64,000 bases of DNA from Exiguobacterium sp. RIT594 (GCF_003339585.1 NZ_QPKF01000001.1:1550001-1614000), one strand, 5' to 3'; positions 43,784 to 52,981 are shown, counted from the first letter of the stretch. The notes: generated by a model from the letters alone, not told the origin. Numbers and translations are program-made.

Positions 43784-44350
43784 TCATGTACCCTCATTTC
43801 CATCAAACGAGTGCAAAATCCGCAAAAAAATCGGATACAACAACCAGATGAAGACGGCATTTGAAACACCGTGTACTAAATCAAACAGACCTCCCGTCAA
43901 GAGCAATGTCCAAAACGCTTCTCGCGAAAAATCGGTAAAGATCAGAAAACCTAAATTGCTGATCCAGCCATAAAAAAAACCTGATGCCAGTCCATAAATC
44001 GTTAAGACCCATCTCGTTCGCATACCCGGTAAGACACAGAGGAGACTGATGACCATGTACGCCACGATTTGAAATAACACAAAGGGACCGCTCCCCAAAA
44101 ATAAACTCGTCAAGACGACAACGAGCATCCCGACGATTGTTCCGGAAATCGGTCCTATACAGGCTGCAACCAAGAGAATCAGTGCAGTTGCCGGCTGGAC
44201 ATTCGGAATACTTGCAAAAATCAGCCTTCCGACAATCGCCGCTGCCGAAACCAGTGCGATGAACCGAAGCATCGACTCTGAAATCGGACGTTTCTCGAAA
44301 CAAAGAACAATTAAACTGATGAGGAGGACTGCTGCGCCGATCAGTTCCAT
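43784..44350 (-). CDS. ECF transporter substrate-binding S component
   Basis: A 188-residue membrane protein with about six helices. The helix 2-3 stretch PNVQPATALILLVAACIGP and LFLGSGPFVLFQIVAYMV are typical of S components of energy-coupling-factor vitamin transporters, especially those proposed for cobalamin-like ligands. The start overlaps the ATPase stop by ten bases. The ligand is not provable from sequence. No riboswitch was seen in the operon. The neighbouring DUF4430 lipoprotein, related to transcobalamin-like domains, makes a cobalamin-type ligand plausible. Confidence 0.75.
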   Translation of the reverse strand: MELIGAAVLLISLIVLCFEKRPISESMLRFIALVSAAAIVGRLIFASIPNVQPATALILLVAACIGPISGTIVGMLVVVLTSLFLGSGPFVLFQIVAYMVISLLCVLPGMRTRWVLTIYGLASGFFYGWISNLGFLIFTDFSREAFWTLLLTGGLFDLVHGVSNAVFIWLLYPIFLRILHSFDGNEGT

Positions 44351-45306
44351 TCGTACAACCTGCTTTGCTCGATGAACAGCGACGCCGGACCATCAAAGGC
44401 AATCTCTCCCTGGACAAGATACACGACACGGGTCGCACAAAAAATCAGGTCAGGATCGTGTGTAGCAAGAAGAATCAACTTGTCCGGATGATTTAGCATG
44501 GTTTGAATAAAATCAGACCGTTGCTGATTGGTTAACCCCGCCGTCGGTTCATCAAAATAACAGGCTTCTTCCGTCCAGGCAAGCCGTTCCATCAACTGTT
44601 GTTTTTGCTCGGAAAAAGTAGCGCCCGGTTTGTCGAGGACAGGTGCCAAAGCCGGATGTGCCGGAACATAACATTTTCCCCCGGTCCGCTTGACCTTTCC
44701 GTATAGCGGACGGTCAACACCGAGTAACAGACGTAACAAAGTTGATTTCCCACTTCCGTTGGCCCCAATCAAGGCTACCCGTTCCCCTAACCGAAACGAC
44801 ATCTGTTCGACCAGCAACGCGTATTTTGACTGCAACGGATAGCGGTGCCGGATGCGTGACATCTCGTCGATGACCCTTCCTTTGACCGGTTCCGTTCCGC
44901 TCTCCTGCTTTAGTCGTTGCTGGTGTACCATGGAATAAGTGATGTGACAGGAAAAACGGCGTTCGATTTCCTCAAATAACAGCATCAAGCGGTTTTTACG
45001 GACTTGATCTAAAAATAAAAATGGTTCCGCCAAGAAAATCCGTTCCGGTAAACCAGACAATGTATGGCCAAGCGAAACAAGTTGCTGTTCCCCCGATGAC
45101 AGTTCACTTGTCTCCCGGTCAAAAAAAGCTTCTAAGCCAAGTAATGTCGCCAGTTCACCTGCGACAAATAAACTGGTTGTCGCCAACATATCGCGGACAC
45201 GCCCATGCAACAGTCGGTCCGGATGAATCACTTCGGCTCCAGCTGCCCGAGCCAGTTGTTCCAACCGTTCAAGTGAACTTTCTTCGTCGGTAATGATGGT
45301 AGGCAT
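44341..45306 (-). CDS. Fused, partly degenerate ECF ATPase
   Basis: A 321-residue protein made of two ABC halves. The N-terminal half (about 1-135) lacks a Walker A motif. It keeps a good signature (ELSSGEQQLVSLGH) but has a damaged Walker B (IFLAEPFLFLD, Asp replaced by Ala). The C-terminal half (about 150-321) has Walker A GANGSGKST, Walker B CYFDEPTAGL and H-loop LATHDPD, but no proper LSGGQ (only SEQKQQLMER). Together the halves could build exactly one composite ATP site. GGAGGG precedes the ATG. It overlaps both neighbours. Confidence 0.75.
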   Translation of the reverse strand: MPTIITDEESSLERLEQLARAAGAEVIHPDRLLHGRVRDMLATTSLFVAGELATLLGLEAFFDRETSELSSGEQQLVSLGHTLSGLPERIFLAEPFLFLDQVRKNRLMLLFEEIERRFSCHITYSMVHQQRLKQESGTEPVKGRVIDEMSRIRHRYPLQSKYALLVEQMSFRLGERVALIGANGSGKSTLLRLLLGVDRPLYGKVKRTGGKCYVPAHPALAPVLDKPGATFSEQKQQLMERLAWTEEACYFDEPTAGLTNQQRSDFIQTMLNHPDKLILLATHDPDLIFCATRVVYLVQGEIAFDGPASLFIEQSRLYEWN

Positions 45307-45967
45307 CCCGTATCCCTCCTTTTGAGAACATCACTAATCCGGGTAACATTAACGCTGATACGACCGCAACAGGAGACCACAATGCGATGTACATGCCTGC
45401 AATCACAAGTCCAATCAACAGATCAGAACGTGTCAAACGCCGTAACGGACTTGGGACTGCTTCAACAGGTAACAGATGATACAACGCAACCCGTTCCATC
45501 TTTTCTGCCACTGGTTGTTTGGCATGGCTCATCTTCACTTCCGGCCATGTACGGAGCAATGAGGGGATAATAGCCAGGACCATCCCCGTTAAGCGCGTCA
45601 GTCGCGGTAACATCCGGAATAAAGGACCCATTTGCTCGAGCCGGACCAAGGTGAACGTCAGTTGACTCGAGGTCACGAATAAGGCAACCGTCAGACCGGT
45701 CAGCCAAATTCCGTATGAGTCTACGGACGCACCGATGAGCAGAGGAGCATACATCATTCCGATATAAATCAGAGGGAGTGTCAGATAACGCAGGACGTCC
45801 CATTGCCGAATCCATGTAAAAAACAACAAATGTCCGGTCAAAACAAACAGGATGCTGACATGCGTCTGCAAAAAGAACGGGACCGATAACATTGCCACTA
45901 CAAAAAGAGCGACATTCAGTGGATGAAGTCGCTCCCGTTCCGCCTTACTGAAAATAAGCCATTGCAT
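45269..45967 (-). CDS. ECF transporter transmembrane T component
   Basis: A 232-residue EcfT-like membrane protein with five to six helices. The C-terminal basic coupling segment contains ALMLPGLVMFSKGG. The cytoplasmic Ala-Arg-Gly type coupling motifs are poorly conserved, for example PRLTRLTGMVLAIIPSLLRTW. Start choice is uncertain: ATG 45967 or GTG 45997, both inside the end of the lipoprotein gene. Position between lipoprotein, ATPase and S component supports the T-component call. Confidence 0.65.
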   Translation of the reverse strand: MQWLIFSKAERERLHPLNVALFVVAMLSVPFFLQTHVSILFVLTGHLLFFTWIRQWDVLRYLTLPLIYIGMMYAPLLIGASVDSYGIWLTGLTVALFVTSSQLTFTLVRLEQMGPLFRMLPRLTRLTGMVLAIIPSLLRTWPEVKMSHAKQPVAEKMERVALYHLLPVEAVPSPLRRLTRSDLLIGLVIAGMYIALWSPVAVVSALMLPGLVMFSKGGIRDAYHHYRRRKFT

Positions 45968-46361
45968 CTTTTTCGAATCGCCATTCCAGACGGTCACCGT
46001 CTTTTAGTTCGTACGCTCCTGCCCCGACTTGTGCCGGTTTATCATTGACGCCAAATACCCAGCCGCTGCTGGCTCCGGCTGATTTTTCACGGATGCCGTC
46101 AACAGCCGTCACGTATGCCATTTCACCCTTACCGGTTTTGACGACCGGAAGATCCGTTTCTTCTAGCGCATCAAGCGCCGTTTCCGATTTGCTCAAGCAC
46201 ATCTCTTTTTCGAATAATGTCGTCGTTTTTTTCTTTGCATGATTGACGACCGAAACGTCTACGGAGCGGTCACATGCTTTTGAATCCGCCGTCGGATCCG
46301 CCGGTTTTTCCGTACATCCTGCAAGCAACAAGATTCCACTCATCAGCATCCATTTTTTCAT
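45945..46361 (-). CDS. DUF4430-type lipoprotein
   Basis: A 138-residue lipoprotein with lipobox LLLAGC (Cys16). The soluble part carries the DUF4430/transcobalamin-C-like pattern: ALDALEE, YVTAVDGIREKSAGASSGWVFGVNDKPAQVGAGAYELKDGDRLEW read in segments. DUF4430 proteins are often found beside ECF transporters and are thought to help capture the ligand. Its ATG overlaps the stop of the preceding gene (ATGA). Confidence 0.75.
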   Translation of the reverse strand: MKKWMLMSGILLLAGCTEKPADPTADSKACDRSVDVSVVNHAKKKTTTLFEKEMCLSKSETALDALEETDLPVVKTGKGEMAYVTAVDGIREKSAGASSGWVFGVNDKPAQVGAGAYELKDGDRLEWRFEKDAMAYFQ

Positions 46362-47254
46362 CGTACGACTCCTTTGCGTCTTGAGGTCTCAAAACTGTAA
46401 TTGTATAAAAGTATCGTTTTCTCCCGTAACGATTGCCCGTCGGAACGAAGATACGTCAATCGAATCGCGTTTGCCAACACATCTTCTCCGGTATTCACAT
46501 ACGGAATCAATTCACCTTGATCGTTAATCAATAGAACCGTAGCATCCTGTAAGCTGAACGTTTCATACAAACCATCCAAATCCATCTCGACGTACGGTGT
46601 CTTCGATTCATGAAGAATCTGCTTGATGGATAAAGTCTTCAACGTTCGAAACGAGGTCGAGGCATCAATCAATTTTTGATAGTACGACTCGAGCGAACGG
46701 GTCAGTACTTCTTCCCGGGGACGGTATGTCAATGTGCCCGTCACTTCTTGATAGGTCACTTCGTACCGGATGAACCGCTTCGGACTTTTCGCGATCAACT
46801 CAAATGTCGCATTCCGCAGGTTGCCTCCTTGGTCAAACAACAATTGACTTTGTTCCAGTCGCAGCGAGTCGTCTCCGATCCGCCGGTCAATGTGCGTCAT
46901 CAGTGTGTCAAAAGATTCATCTGTAATCGTGACCTGTCCCATTTGTTGTGTCTCTTCCCGAAGCGTAAACGTATCGAACGGTCCCAGGATGAGCTGAAGC
47001 AGGAAAAAAAGAAATCCGAATAAGGCCATATAGCGTTTGTATCGTGAATTTTTTTTCGGGTGCAGGACAATCAAAAATAAGATAATTCCCAGCGGCAACT
47101 GAATATCATAGACAGGGAACGATACCGCTCCTAAACAGGCATAAAAAACAAATTTCAAATAAAGATATTGTTCTTTTTCGGTCCGTTTTTCTAAAAAGAA
47201 ACCAAGAATGATACTTGCTAACAGGAACAGTGACCATTGGATGAGAAAGTCCAT
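46358..47254 (-). CDS. Membrane protein with extracytoplasmic domain, unknown
   Basis: A 298-residue protein with four N-terminal helices within residues 1-92 and a C-terminal soluble domain of about 200 residues (TITDESFDTLMTHIDRRIG onwards) that looks mixed alpha/beta. I do not recognise the family. AAGGGG precedes the ATG. It lies five bases after rnz and is coupled to the DUF4430 gene, so it belongs to the rnz-ECF operon. Confidence 0.65.
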   Translation of the reverse strand: MDFLIQWSLFLLASIILGFFLEKRTEKEQYLYLKFVFYACLGAVSFPVYDIQLPLGIILFLIVLHPKKNSRYKRYMALFGFLFFLLQLILGPFDTFTLREETQQMGQVTITDESFDTLMTHIDRRIGDDSLRLEQSQLLFDQGGNLRNATFELIAKSPKRFIRYEVTYQEVTGTLTYRPREEVLTRSLESYYQKLIDASTSFRTLKTLSIKQILHESKTPYVEMDLDGLYETFSLQDATVLLINDQGELIPYVNTGEDVLANAIRLTYLRSDGQSLREKTILLYNYSFETSRRKGVVR

Positions 47255-47259
47255 ATTGT

Positions 47260-48165
47260 TTACCCCTTAATCACGACAGATTGATGATCCGTCATGAGGT
47301 ATGACTCTTCAAATACTTCCCGCGCCTCCACTTCCAACCGTTGTTCCTGATCGACATACCGCGCAGAAATATGCGTCAACAACAGTTTTTTTGCCTGTGC
47401 TTTCAAGGCGATCTCTGCAGCCTGTCTTGCTGTCGAATGACCAAAGCGTCCTGCATGATCTTGTTCGGAATCAGCAAAAGTCGCCTCATGGACAAGGACA
47501 TCTACTTCTTGCGCCAGACGTATACTCCCGTCACACGGCACTGTATCTCCTAACACCGCCAACTTGATGCCAGGCTTTGGTTCTCCGAGAAAATCAATCG
47601 ACCGGTATTCGATTCCCTCAAACCTAAACGTTTCTTCTTGTTTGATTTGTCGATAGAGTGGTCCTGAAGGAATACCCAGCTGTTTCAATGCTTCGACGCG
47701 TAAGGCACCCTTTTCTTCCTGGCCTTCAATCCGGTAACCATAAGCCAAAAAGCGGTGTTCCAATGCTTCGACGTGAATTTGAAACCCTTCCTGCTCGTAT
47801 GTCTGACCCGCTTCGACCTCAATGATATCAAGCGGATAACGTAAGTACGTACCCGTGATACGCAGTGTCGCATCAAGCCATTCTTTGATTCCTTTCGGAC
47901 CGAAAATCGTTAATAACGTCGTTCCTTCCAGTGCAGCCCGCGTACTGATGAAGCCGGGAAGACCAAAAATATGATCACCATGCAAATGTGTGATGAAAAT
48001 TGTACTGACCTTCCGTGGTTTAATCGGACTATGCAACATTTGGTGTTGTGTTGCTTCCCCGCAATCAAACAGCCACGTCATTTTCGGATGCAAAAGCGCG
48101 ATCGAAGAAACATTTCGTTGTTTTGACGGCATACCTGCACCGGTCCCTAAAAAATAAAATTCCAT
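47260..48165 (-). CDS. rnz: Ribonuclease Z
   Basis: A 301-residue tRNA 3' processing endonuclease. The metal motif is THLHGDHIFG (His60 to His65), with LGTGAGMPSKQRN at the start, LGDT, HEATF and a late LTHISARY. RNase Z cuts tRNA precursors after the discriminator base when CCA is not encoded. The ATG at 48165 has AAGGGG upstream. It heads a leftward operon with an unknown membrane protein, a lipoprotein and ECF genes. Confidence 0.9.
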   Translation of the reverse strand: MEFYFLGTGAGMPSKQRNVSSIALLHPKMTWLFDCGEATQHQMLHSPIKPRKVSTIFITHLHGDHIFGLPGFISTRAALEGTTLLTIFGPKGIKEWLDATLRITGTYLRYPLDIIEVEAGQTYEQEGFQIHVEALEHRFLAYGYRIEGQEEKGALRVEALKQLGIPSGPLYRQIKQEETFRFEGIEYRSIDFLGEPKPGIKLAVLGDTVPCDGSIRLAQEVDVLVHEATFADSEQDHAGRFGHSTARQAAEIALKAQAKKLLLTHISARYVDQEQRLEVEAREVFEESYLMTDHQSVVIKG

Positions 48166-48272
48166 CTTTTTCCCCTTTTCGTAAAATTAGCATTTTTTAT
48201 ACATAAAATACACCTTTCTCAGTCCGAAGCATGCTAAGATGGGCATATACTGATTCGAAAGGTGGTTTTTCC

Positions 48273-48452
48273 ATGACCAAAATCGAACGGACTTATGCAC
48301 GTGTCGTACAAGCCGCTCGCTTGTTGAACGAGAACTATCGGCAACAGTACGGAAGATCAATTCAACTTCAAGAAATCGCAACGACCTTACTATGTACCGA
48401 AGAGCTCATTCTCGAGTCCATGGAATTTTTCGAACGTCCTCAATTAACTTAA
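48273..48452 (+). CDS. Small sigma-factor region-3-like protein
   Basis: A 59-residue protein. The segment LNENYRQQYGRSIQLQEIAT followed by EELILESMEFF resembles sigma-70 region 3, where NELGREPTxEEIAxxLGxxxExV is typical. No regions 2 or 4 are present. GAAAGGTGG precedes the ATG at 48273. It might bind DNA or core polymerase, but function is unknown. It is monocistronic, divergent from rnz, and followed by a strong terminator. Confidence 0.6.
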   Translation: MTKIERTYARVVQAARLLNENYRQQYGRSIQLQEIATTLLCTEELILESMEFFERPQLT

Positions 48453-48464
48453 TCGTAAACGAAC

Positions 48465-48503
48465 AAAGAGTGTACCGCAATGTCGCGGTACACTCTTTTT
48501 AGT
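48465..48503. terminator. Bidirectional terminator
   Basis: AAAGAGTGTACCGC pairs with GCGGTACACTCTTT around a six-base loop, then Ts. Confidence 0.88.
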
Positions 48504-48509
48504 CTGTCA

Positions 48510-49634
48510 TCATTTATTTGTGATGTAATCGACTAACGTTACGCATAATTCTGCCGTTTTAACAAGTTCTTCAATCGGCATTTTTTCATTTGTCGTATGA
48601 ATATCTTCATAACCGACAGCCAGGTTGACGGTTGGGATACCGAAACCGGCAATCACGTTTGCATCTGATCCCCCACCAGAATGCAGGAGACGTGGTGTCC
48701 GACCGAGTTGTGTAATCGCGGCTTTTGCCACTTCGACGACTTGATCGCCGTCTTCGAATTTGAAACCAGGATACATGACTTTGACTTCGACTTCGGCACG
48801 TCCTCCGAATTCAGCAGCAACGTCTTCGAACGCCGCTTTCATCTTCGCCGTTTGGGCTTCCATTTTCGGTGCAACGAGTGAGCGTGCTTCCGCAAAGATT
48901 TCGACGTAGTCACAGACGATATTGGTCGATGGTCCACCACCGCTGAAGCGTCCGATATTCGCCGTCGTCTCTTCATCGATCCGGCCGAGCGGCATTTTAG
49001 CGATTGCTTTTGCTGCAATCGTGATGGCCGAGATTCCTTTTTCAGGTGCTACACCGGCATGCGCTGTTTTGCCGTAAATTTTTGCATTTACTTTTGCTTG
49101 GGTTGGCGCAGCCGTAATGATATCGCCGACTTTACCGTCTGAATCCAAAGCAAAACCGTAGTCTGCATCAATCTTCGATGGATCCAAAACCATCGCCCCC
49201 ACCAAACCGGACTCTTCGCCGACCGTGATGACGAATTGAATTTTCCCGTGCGGTTGATTCGTTTCGTTTAAGACATGGACCAATTCGATTAATGAAGCGA
49301 GTCCCGCTTTATCATCTGCCCCAAGAATCGTTGTTCCATCGGTCTTGACATATCCATCTTCGATGATCGGTTTGATTCCTTGTCCCGGAAAAACAGTATC
49401 CATATGGGAAGTGAAATAAATTTTATCGACTCCGTCTTTTGTTGCCGGAAGCGTGATGATCAAGTTGTTTCCTTTATGTTCGGTTTTGGATGAAGCGTCA
49501 TCTTCGAATACGTCACACCCGAGTGCCGTAAACGTTTCTTTTAAGTGGGCACAGATTTGTGCTTCCTCTTTTGATTCCGAGTCAATCTGGACCAATTCTA
49601 AAAAGGTATCGAGTACACGTTGCTTATTCACCAT
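48510..49634 (-). CDS. M20-family peptidase, PepT/YqjE-like
   Basis: A 374-residue zinc aminopeptidase. Metal and catalytic motifs are FTSHMDTVFPG, TILGADDKAGLA, VGEESGLVGA, ALDSDG and LLHSGGGSDANV. It fits the tripeptidase T-like YqjE group. ATG at 49634 follows an AGGAGG-type site. It would hydrolyse short peptides in the cytoplasm. yqjE is also near yqjA and rnz (yqjK) in B. subtilis, and both are nearby here. Confidence 0.85.
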   Translation of the reverse strand: MVNKQRVLDTFLELVQIDSESKEEAQICAHLKETFTALGCDVFEDDASSKTEHKGNNLIITLPATKDGVDKIYFTSHMDTVFPGQGIKPIIEDGYVKTDGTTILGADDKAGLASLIELVHVLNETNQPHGKIQFVITVGEESGLVGAMVLDPSKIDADYGFALDSDGKVGDIITAAPTQAKVNAKIYGKTAHAGVAPEKGISAITIAAKAIAKMPLGRIDEETTANIGRFSGGGPSTNIVCDYVEIFAEARSLVAPKMEAQTAKMKAAFEDVAAEFGGRAEVEVKVMYPGFKFEDGDQVVEVAKAAITQLGRTPRLLHSGGGSDANVIAGFGIPTVNLAVGYEDIHTTNEKMPIEELVKTAELCVTLVDYITNK

Positions 49635-49767
49635 GTTACATTCCTCCTCATTTTTTCAGTTCGACTAGCGCTTTTTTAGTATACCATCTATAGGCAGATT
49701 TGCACTTCGCAAGCGTTGTTTGTACAATGGCTATAATCAATCGTTCTAGGAAAGGAGTCGTTTTATT

Positions 49768-49875
49768 ATGGCAAAACCATCAAAACAACAACGGATCATC
49801 AAATGGACCACGATTACGATCTTGGCAATTTTCTTACTCGGTACTTTTGCGTCGACGATGTTCTACCTCTTCTGA
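49768..49875 (+). CDS. 35-residue single-pass membrane miniprotein (Prli42/DUF4044-like)
   Basis: Sequence: short basic N-terminus (MAKPSKQQRIIKW) and one membrane helix with short C-terminus (ending ASTMFYLF). AGGAG precedes the ATG at 49768. Size and pattern resemble Prli42, the miniprotein that anchors stressosomes in Listeria, and the DUF4044 group. This is a tentative call from pattern only. It overlaps the end of the convergent ArAE gene by 13 bases. Confidence 0.55.
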   Translation: MAKPSKQQRIIKWTTITILAIFLLGTFASTMFYLF

Positions 49876-50816
49876 TCGACGAATCGTTGTTTCAGTTTCA
49901 AATACTGTTCCGCTTCCTGCAACATGTGCAGTAGTGCGGACCGGACTTCGAACTCATCGCGTGTCTTCGGTAACGGTGACTCGCGAAAATCTTCGAGTAG
50001 ACGTTTGAGTTCCATCAAAAATAACGTCGCGTCGGCATCGGGGCGGACATTGTCACCAATCGTCCGGAACAGGTCGGCGACTTTTTTGCCTTCGTCTACG
50101 ACGAGAACCAAATCATCCACGTTACGGACGATTCCATTCAACAGTTCAAATTGTTGTTCCCGCATTCGGAAATAGCGATAGTCTTCATCATCATTTCGCC
50201 GACCGATGGCATTCCCCATCCGTTTCAAGGAAGCATCCTTCCCCTCTTTCAACAGCCGTTCCGTCTCATGTAGCGTCAACGAATGCCGGTTGATCCGCCC
50301 CGTCTCGATCGCTGCGGCCACTTCGAAGAACAAGGCGGCAATCCGTTGATCGATTTGCAGTCGCCGCTCGGCAATCGTCCGGTCGAGACTCGGCATGTAC
50401 ATATTAACGAGTAATCCGACCCCGACCCCAATCAGCAACAAATACAATTCGTTTAAAAAGATGCTCAGGTTCAATTGGCGTGCGACATACAGATGGGTCA
50501 GGATGACGACACTTGTGATAAAACCGTCCTGTAGGCGGAGGCGTTGTGTCAGTGGAAGAAATATAATGAAATAGAGTGCAATGGAAATCGGACGGTATCC
50601 GATGACTTCGAAGATGACGAAACCAAGTCCAATCGCGAGGACCGACGCCATAATCCGTTCATAAGACGAACGGAATGATTTTTTTCTTGTCGCCTGAATG
50701 CTCAAAATAGCGATGATGGCTGCAAAAACGTAGTAATCCAGTTGCATCGTTTCCGCAATCCACATCGCCAGTGCCGCTGCGACAGCGGTCTTTAACGTTC
50801 GATATCCGATAAACAC
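49863..50816 (-). CDS. Aromatic acid exporter family protein, YqjA-like
   Basis: A 317-residue ArAE_1-type membrane protein. An N-terminal block of about five helices (residues 5-140) includes AIIAILSIQATRKKSFRSSYERI, and a C-terminal cytoplasmic helical domain follows. It matches the B. subtilis YqjA/DUF939 group. The transport role is inferred from family naming rather than proof. The ATG at 50816 follows AATGGGGGG. It is convergent with, and overlaps, the miniprotein gene. Confidence 0.78.
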   Translation of the reverse strand: MFIGYRTLKTAVAAALAMWIAETMQLDYYVFAAIIAILSIQATRKKSFRSSYERIMASVLAIGLGFVIFEVIGYRPISIALYFIIFLPLTQRLRLQDGFITSVVILTHLYVARQLNLSIFLNELYLLLIGVGVGLLVNMYMPSLDRTIAERRLQIDQRIAALFFEVAAAIETGRINRHSLTLHETERLLKEGKDASLKRMGNAIGRRNDDEDYRYFRMREQQFELLNGIVRNVDDLVLVVDEGKKVADLFRTIGDNVRPDADATLFLMELKRLLEDFRESPLPKTRDEFEVRSALLHMLQEAEQYLKLKQRFVDQKR

Positions 50817-50894
50817 AGACTTCCCCCCATTCTTTGTTAGGTTACCTATTCTTTACCCAGGTTGTCGATTGATTTTTTTGAAGGACGTGATTTT

Positions 50895-51980
50895 TTGACC
50901 AAACGTACGATTCGCCCCACTCGCCCGGTCCGTCGAACGGGCTCCTTCAAGGGGCTTGTCTTTTTTTTCTTACTCGGTTGCGGATTGTTCCTGTTGTTAC
51001 GGGACAAACCCCAGACCATTCTTCCTCCGGCTTCCCCATACGTCGCGGAGCTCTACCGGGACGGGAAAGTCATCCGGGAAGAAGAATTCGATTCCGTCAC
51101 CGAAGCGAAAGCATTTATCAATGGACGCCGTGGCGCCATCAAACGGACGTCCGATGAACGGTATCTCTATTTGACCGGAAGCGGGATTGGAATCGTCAAT
51201 TCCAATCAGACCTTAAATATTTATTCGGACCGGGCGTTGAAAAAACGACATACGTATGTCGCGCCCGGCAGTCGACTTGCTTTACTTGCCTATACGGATT
51301 CGGTCAGCCGGGTCGAGATTGCCGGTCTGACCGGTTATGTCGCTTCGGACCGGTTGACTCTTTATCCACTCGAACAATCCAGTAACCGGTCCTATTATGA
51401 AAAACGTGGCGCGCGTCTCTTGCATTATATCGTCGCCGATGCCGGTCTCGGCGGTTTAATTACGGCCGGTGAAGCGCCGGCATCGTTAGACGACCGAACG
51501 ATGCAGTATGTCGAGTCCAAAACGTTGACGCAGGATTTACGGAAACCGACCGCCCTGACAGCAAAGCAGCTCGATGCCTACATTCAAAAAAATGCACCCG
51601 ACAGTCCTTTGATCGGTACGGGCAAGACGTTTAAGCAAGTCGAACGCACCTATCGAATCAATGCGGCTTATCTGCTCGCCCATGCGATTCATGAATCCGA
51701 TTACGGACGGTCAGACATCGCAAAAGATAAATTTAATCTCTTTGGAGTCAATGCAACGGATATCGCTCCCGGTCAAAATGCGACGGCCTATACTTCCTTT
51801 GAAGACTCGATCCGTCAAACGGGTCGCTTCATCGCCCGTGACTATCTTTCTAAAGACGGGAAATATTACCGCGGTCCGTTTCTCGGAAACAAGGCACGCG
51901 GAATGAACGTTTTTTATGCCTCCGATCCGTACTGGAGCGAAAAAATCGCCGGAATCCTCTTGAAAATGAACGCCGTCTAA
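50895..51980 (+). CDS. Membrane-anchored glucosaminidase (GH73)
   Basis: A 361-residue cell-wall hydrolase. It has an N-terminal membrane helix (GLVFFFLLGCGLFLLL), a middle SH3-like region (about 100-165), and a C-terminal GH73 domain with catalytic Glu in LLAHAIHESDYGRSD. Substrate-groove motifs KFNLFGVNA and YTSFEDSIRQTGRFI follow. The start is TTG at 50895 with AAGGACG upstream. An earlier GTG in the same frame lacks a site. It would cleave peptidoglycan at the outer face. Confidence 0.82.
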   Translation: MTKRTIRPTRPVRRTGSFKGLVFFFLLGCGLFLLLRDKPQTILPPASPYVAELYRDGKVIREEEFDSVTEAKAFINGRRGAIKRTSDERYLYLTGSGIGIVNSNQTLNIYSDRALKKRHTYVAPGSRLALLAYTDSVSRVEIAGLTGYVASDRLTLYPLEQSSNRSYYEKRGARLLHYIVADAGLGGLITAGEAPASLDDRTMQYVESKTLTQDLRKPTALTAKQLDAYIQKNAPDSPLIGTGKTFKQVERTYRINAAYLLAHAIHESDYGRSDIAKDKFNLFGVNATDIAPGQNATAYTSFEDSIRQTGRFIARDYLSKDGKYYRGPFLGNKARGMNVFYASDPYWSEKIAGILLKMNAV

Positions 51981-52036
51981 AACCGACTTATGGTACACTA
52001 ATGGGCGAGACATCAATCATTTAGGAGTGAATACAC

Positions 52037-52972
52037 ATGGAAAAAGTTTTAGTATTTGGTCATAAAAATCCGGACACGGATACGATTGCATCGGCGATCG
52101 CCTATGCCGAATTAAAAAAAGAGCTCGGTGTTCATGCTGAAGCCGTTCGTCTTGGTGAAATTAACGGAGAAACACAATTTGCACTCGACTATTTCAAAGT
52201 CGCTCGTCCCCGCCTCGTGACAGAAGTATCAAAAGAAGCACAACACGTCATTCTCGTTGACCACAATGAACGTCAACAAAGTGCCGACGATATCGATGCC
52301 GTCAAAGTGACGGAAGTCATCGATCATCACCGGATTGCCAACTTCGAGACGTCTGATCCGCTTTATTACCGGGCAGAACCGGTTGGTTGTACGACGACCA
52401 TCCTAAACAAAATGTACAAAGAACACGGTGTTGCGATCAAACCGGAAATCGCCGGTCTGATGTTGTCAGCCATCGTTTCCGACTCGTTACTGTTCAAGTC
52501 GCCGACATGTACGGAGCAAGACGTGTTAGCCGCACGTGAACTGGCGACGATTGCCGGTGTCGATGCCAACGTCTATGGTCTCGACATGTTAAAAGCAGGT
52601 GCTGATCTATCGAAGAAAACCGTCGATGAGCTGATCTCACTTGATGCAAAAGAATTCTCGATGGGACCATTCAAAGTCGAGATTGCCCAAGCAAACACGG
52701 TCGATACGGCAGAAGTCTTGCTTCGTCAAGCAGAGCTCGAAACGCGGATTGAAGCCCTGATTGCCGATAAAGATTTGGATTTATATATGTTACTCGTTAC
52801 GGATATCCTGACGAACAACTCGGTCGCGCTCGTCCTCGGACCTGAAGCATCACTTGTCGAACGGGCCTTCGGACTTGAAGCGACGAACCATCTCCTTTAT
52901 CTCGAAGGTGTCGTCTCACGTAAAAAACAAGTTGTTCCTGTCTTGACCAATACGGCAGCAGCCGTCGAATAA
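52037..52972 (+). CDS. ppaC: Manganese-dependent inorganic pyrophosphatase
   Basis: A 311-residue family II pyrophosphatase. DHH-type motifs are [22 protein letters not shown] and [11 protein letters not shown], with the DHHA2 domain after about residue 190 and RKKQVVP near the C-terminus. It hydrolyses pyrophosphate to drive biosynthesis. ATG at 52037 has TAGGAGTG. It is monocistronic with a terminator. Confidence 0.92.
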   Translation: MEKVLVFGHKNPDTDTIASAIAYAELKKELGVHAEAVRLGEINGETQFALDYFKVARPRLVTEVSKEAQHVILVDHNERQQSADDIDAVKVTEVIDHHRIANFETSDPLYYRAEPVGCTTTILNKMYKEHGVAIKPEIAGLMLSAIVSDSLLFKSPTCTEQDVLAARELATIAGVDANVYGLDMLKAGADLSKKTVDELISLDAKEFSMGPFKVEIAQANTVDTAEVLLRQAELETRIEALIADKDLDLYMLLVTDILTNNSVALVLGPEASLVERAFGLEATNHLLYLEGVVSRKKQVVPVLTNTAAAVE

Positions 52973-52981
52973 TTTCTGTTC

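Noticed and set aside
43881-44438. A 185-codon minus-strand frame across the ECF S and ATPase genes
   Set aside because: It is out of frame with both recognised proteins and resembles no family.
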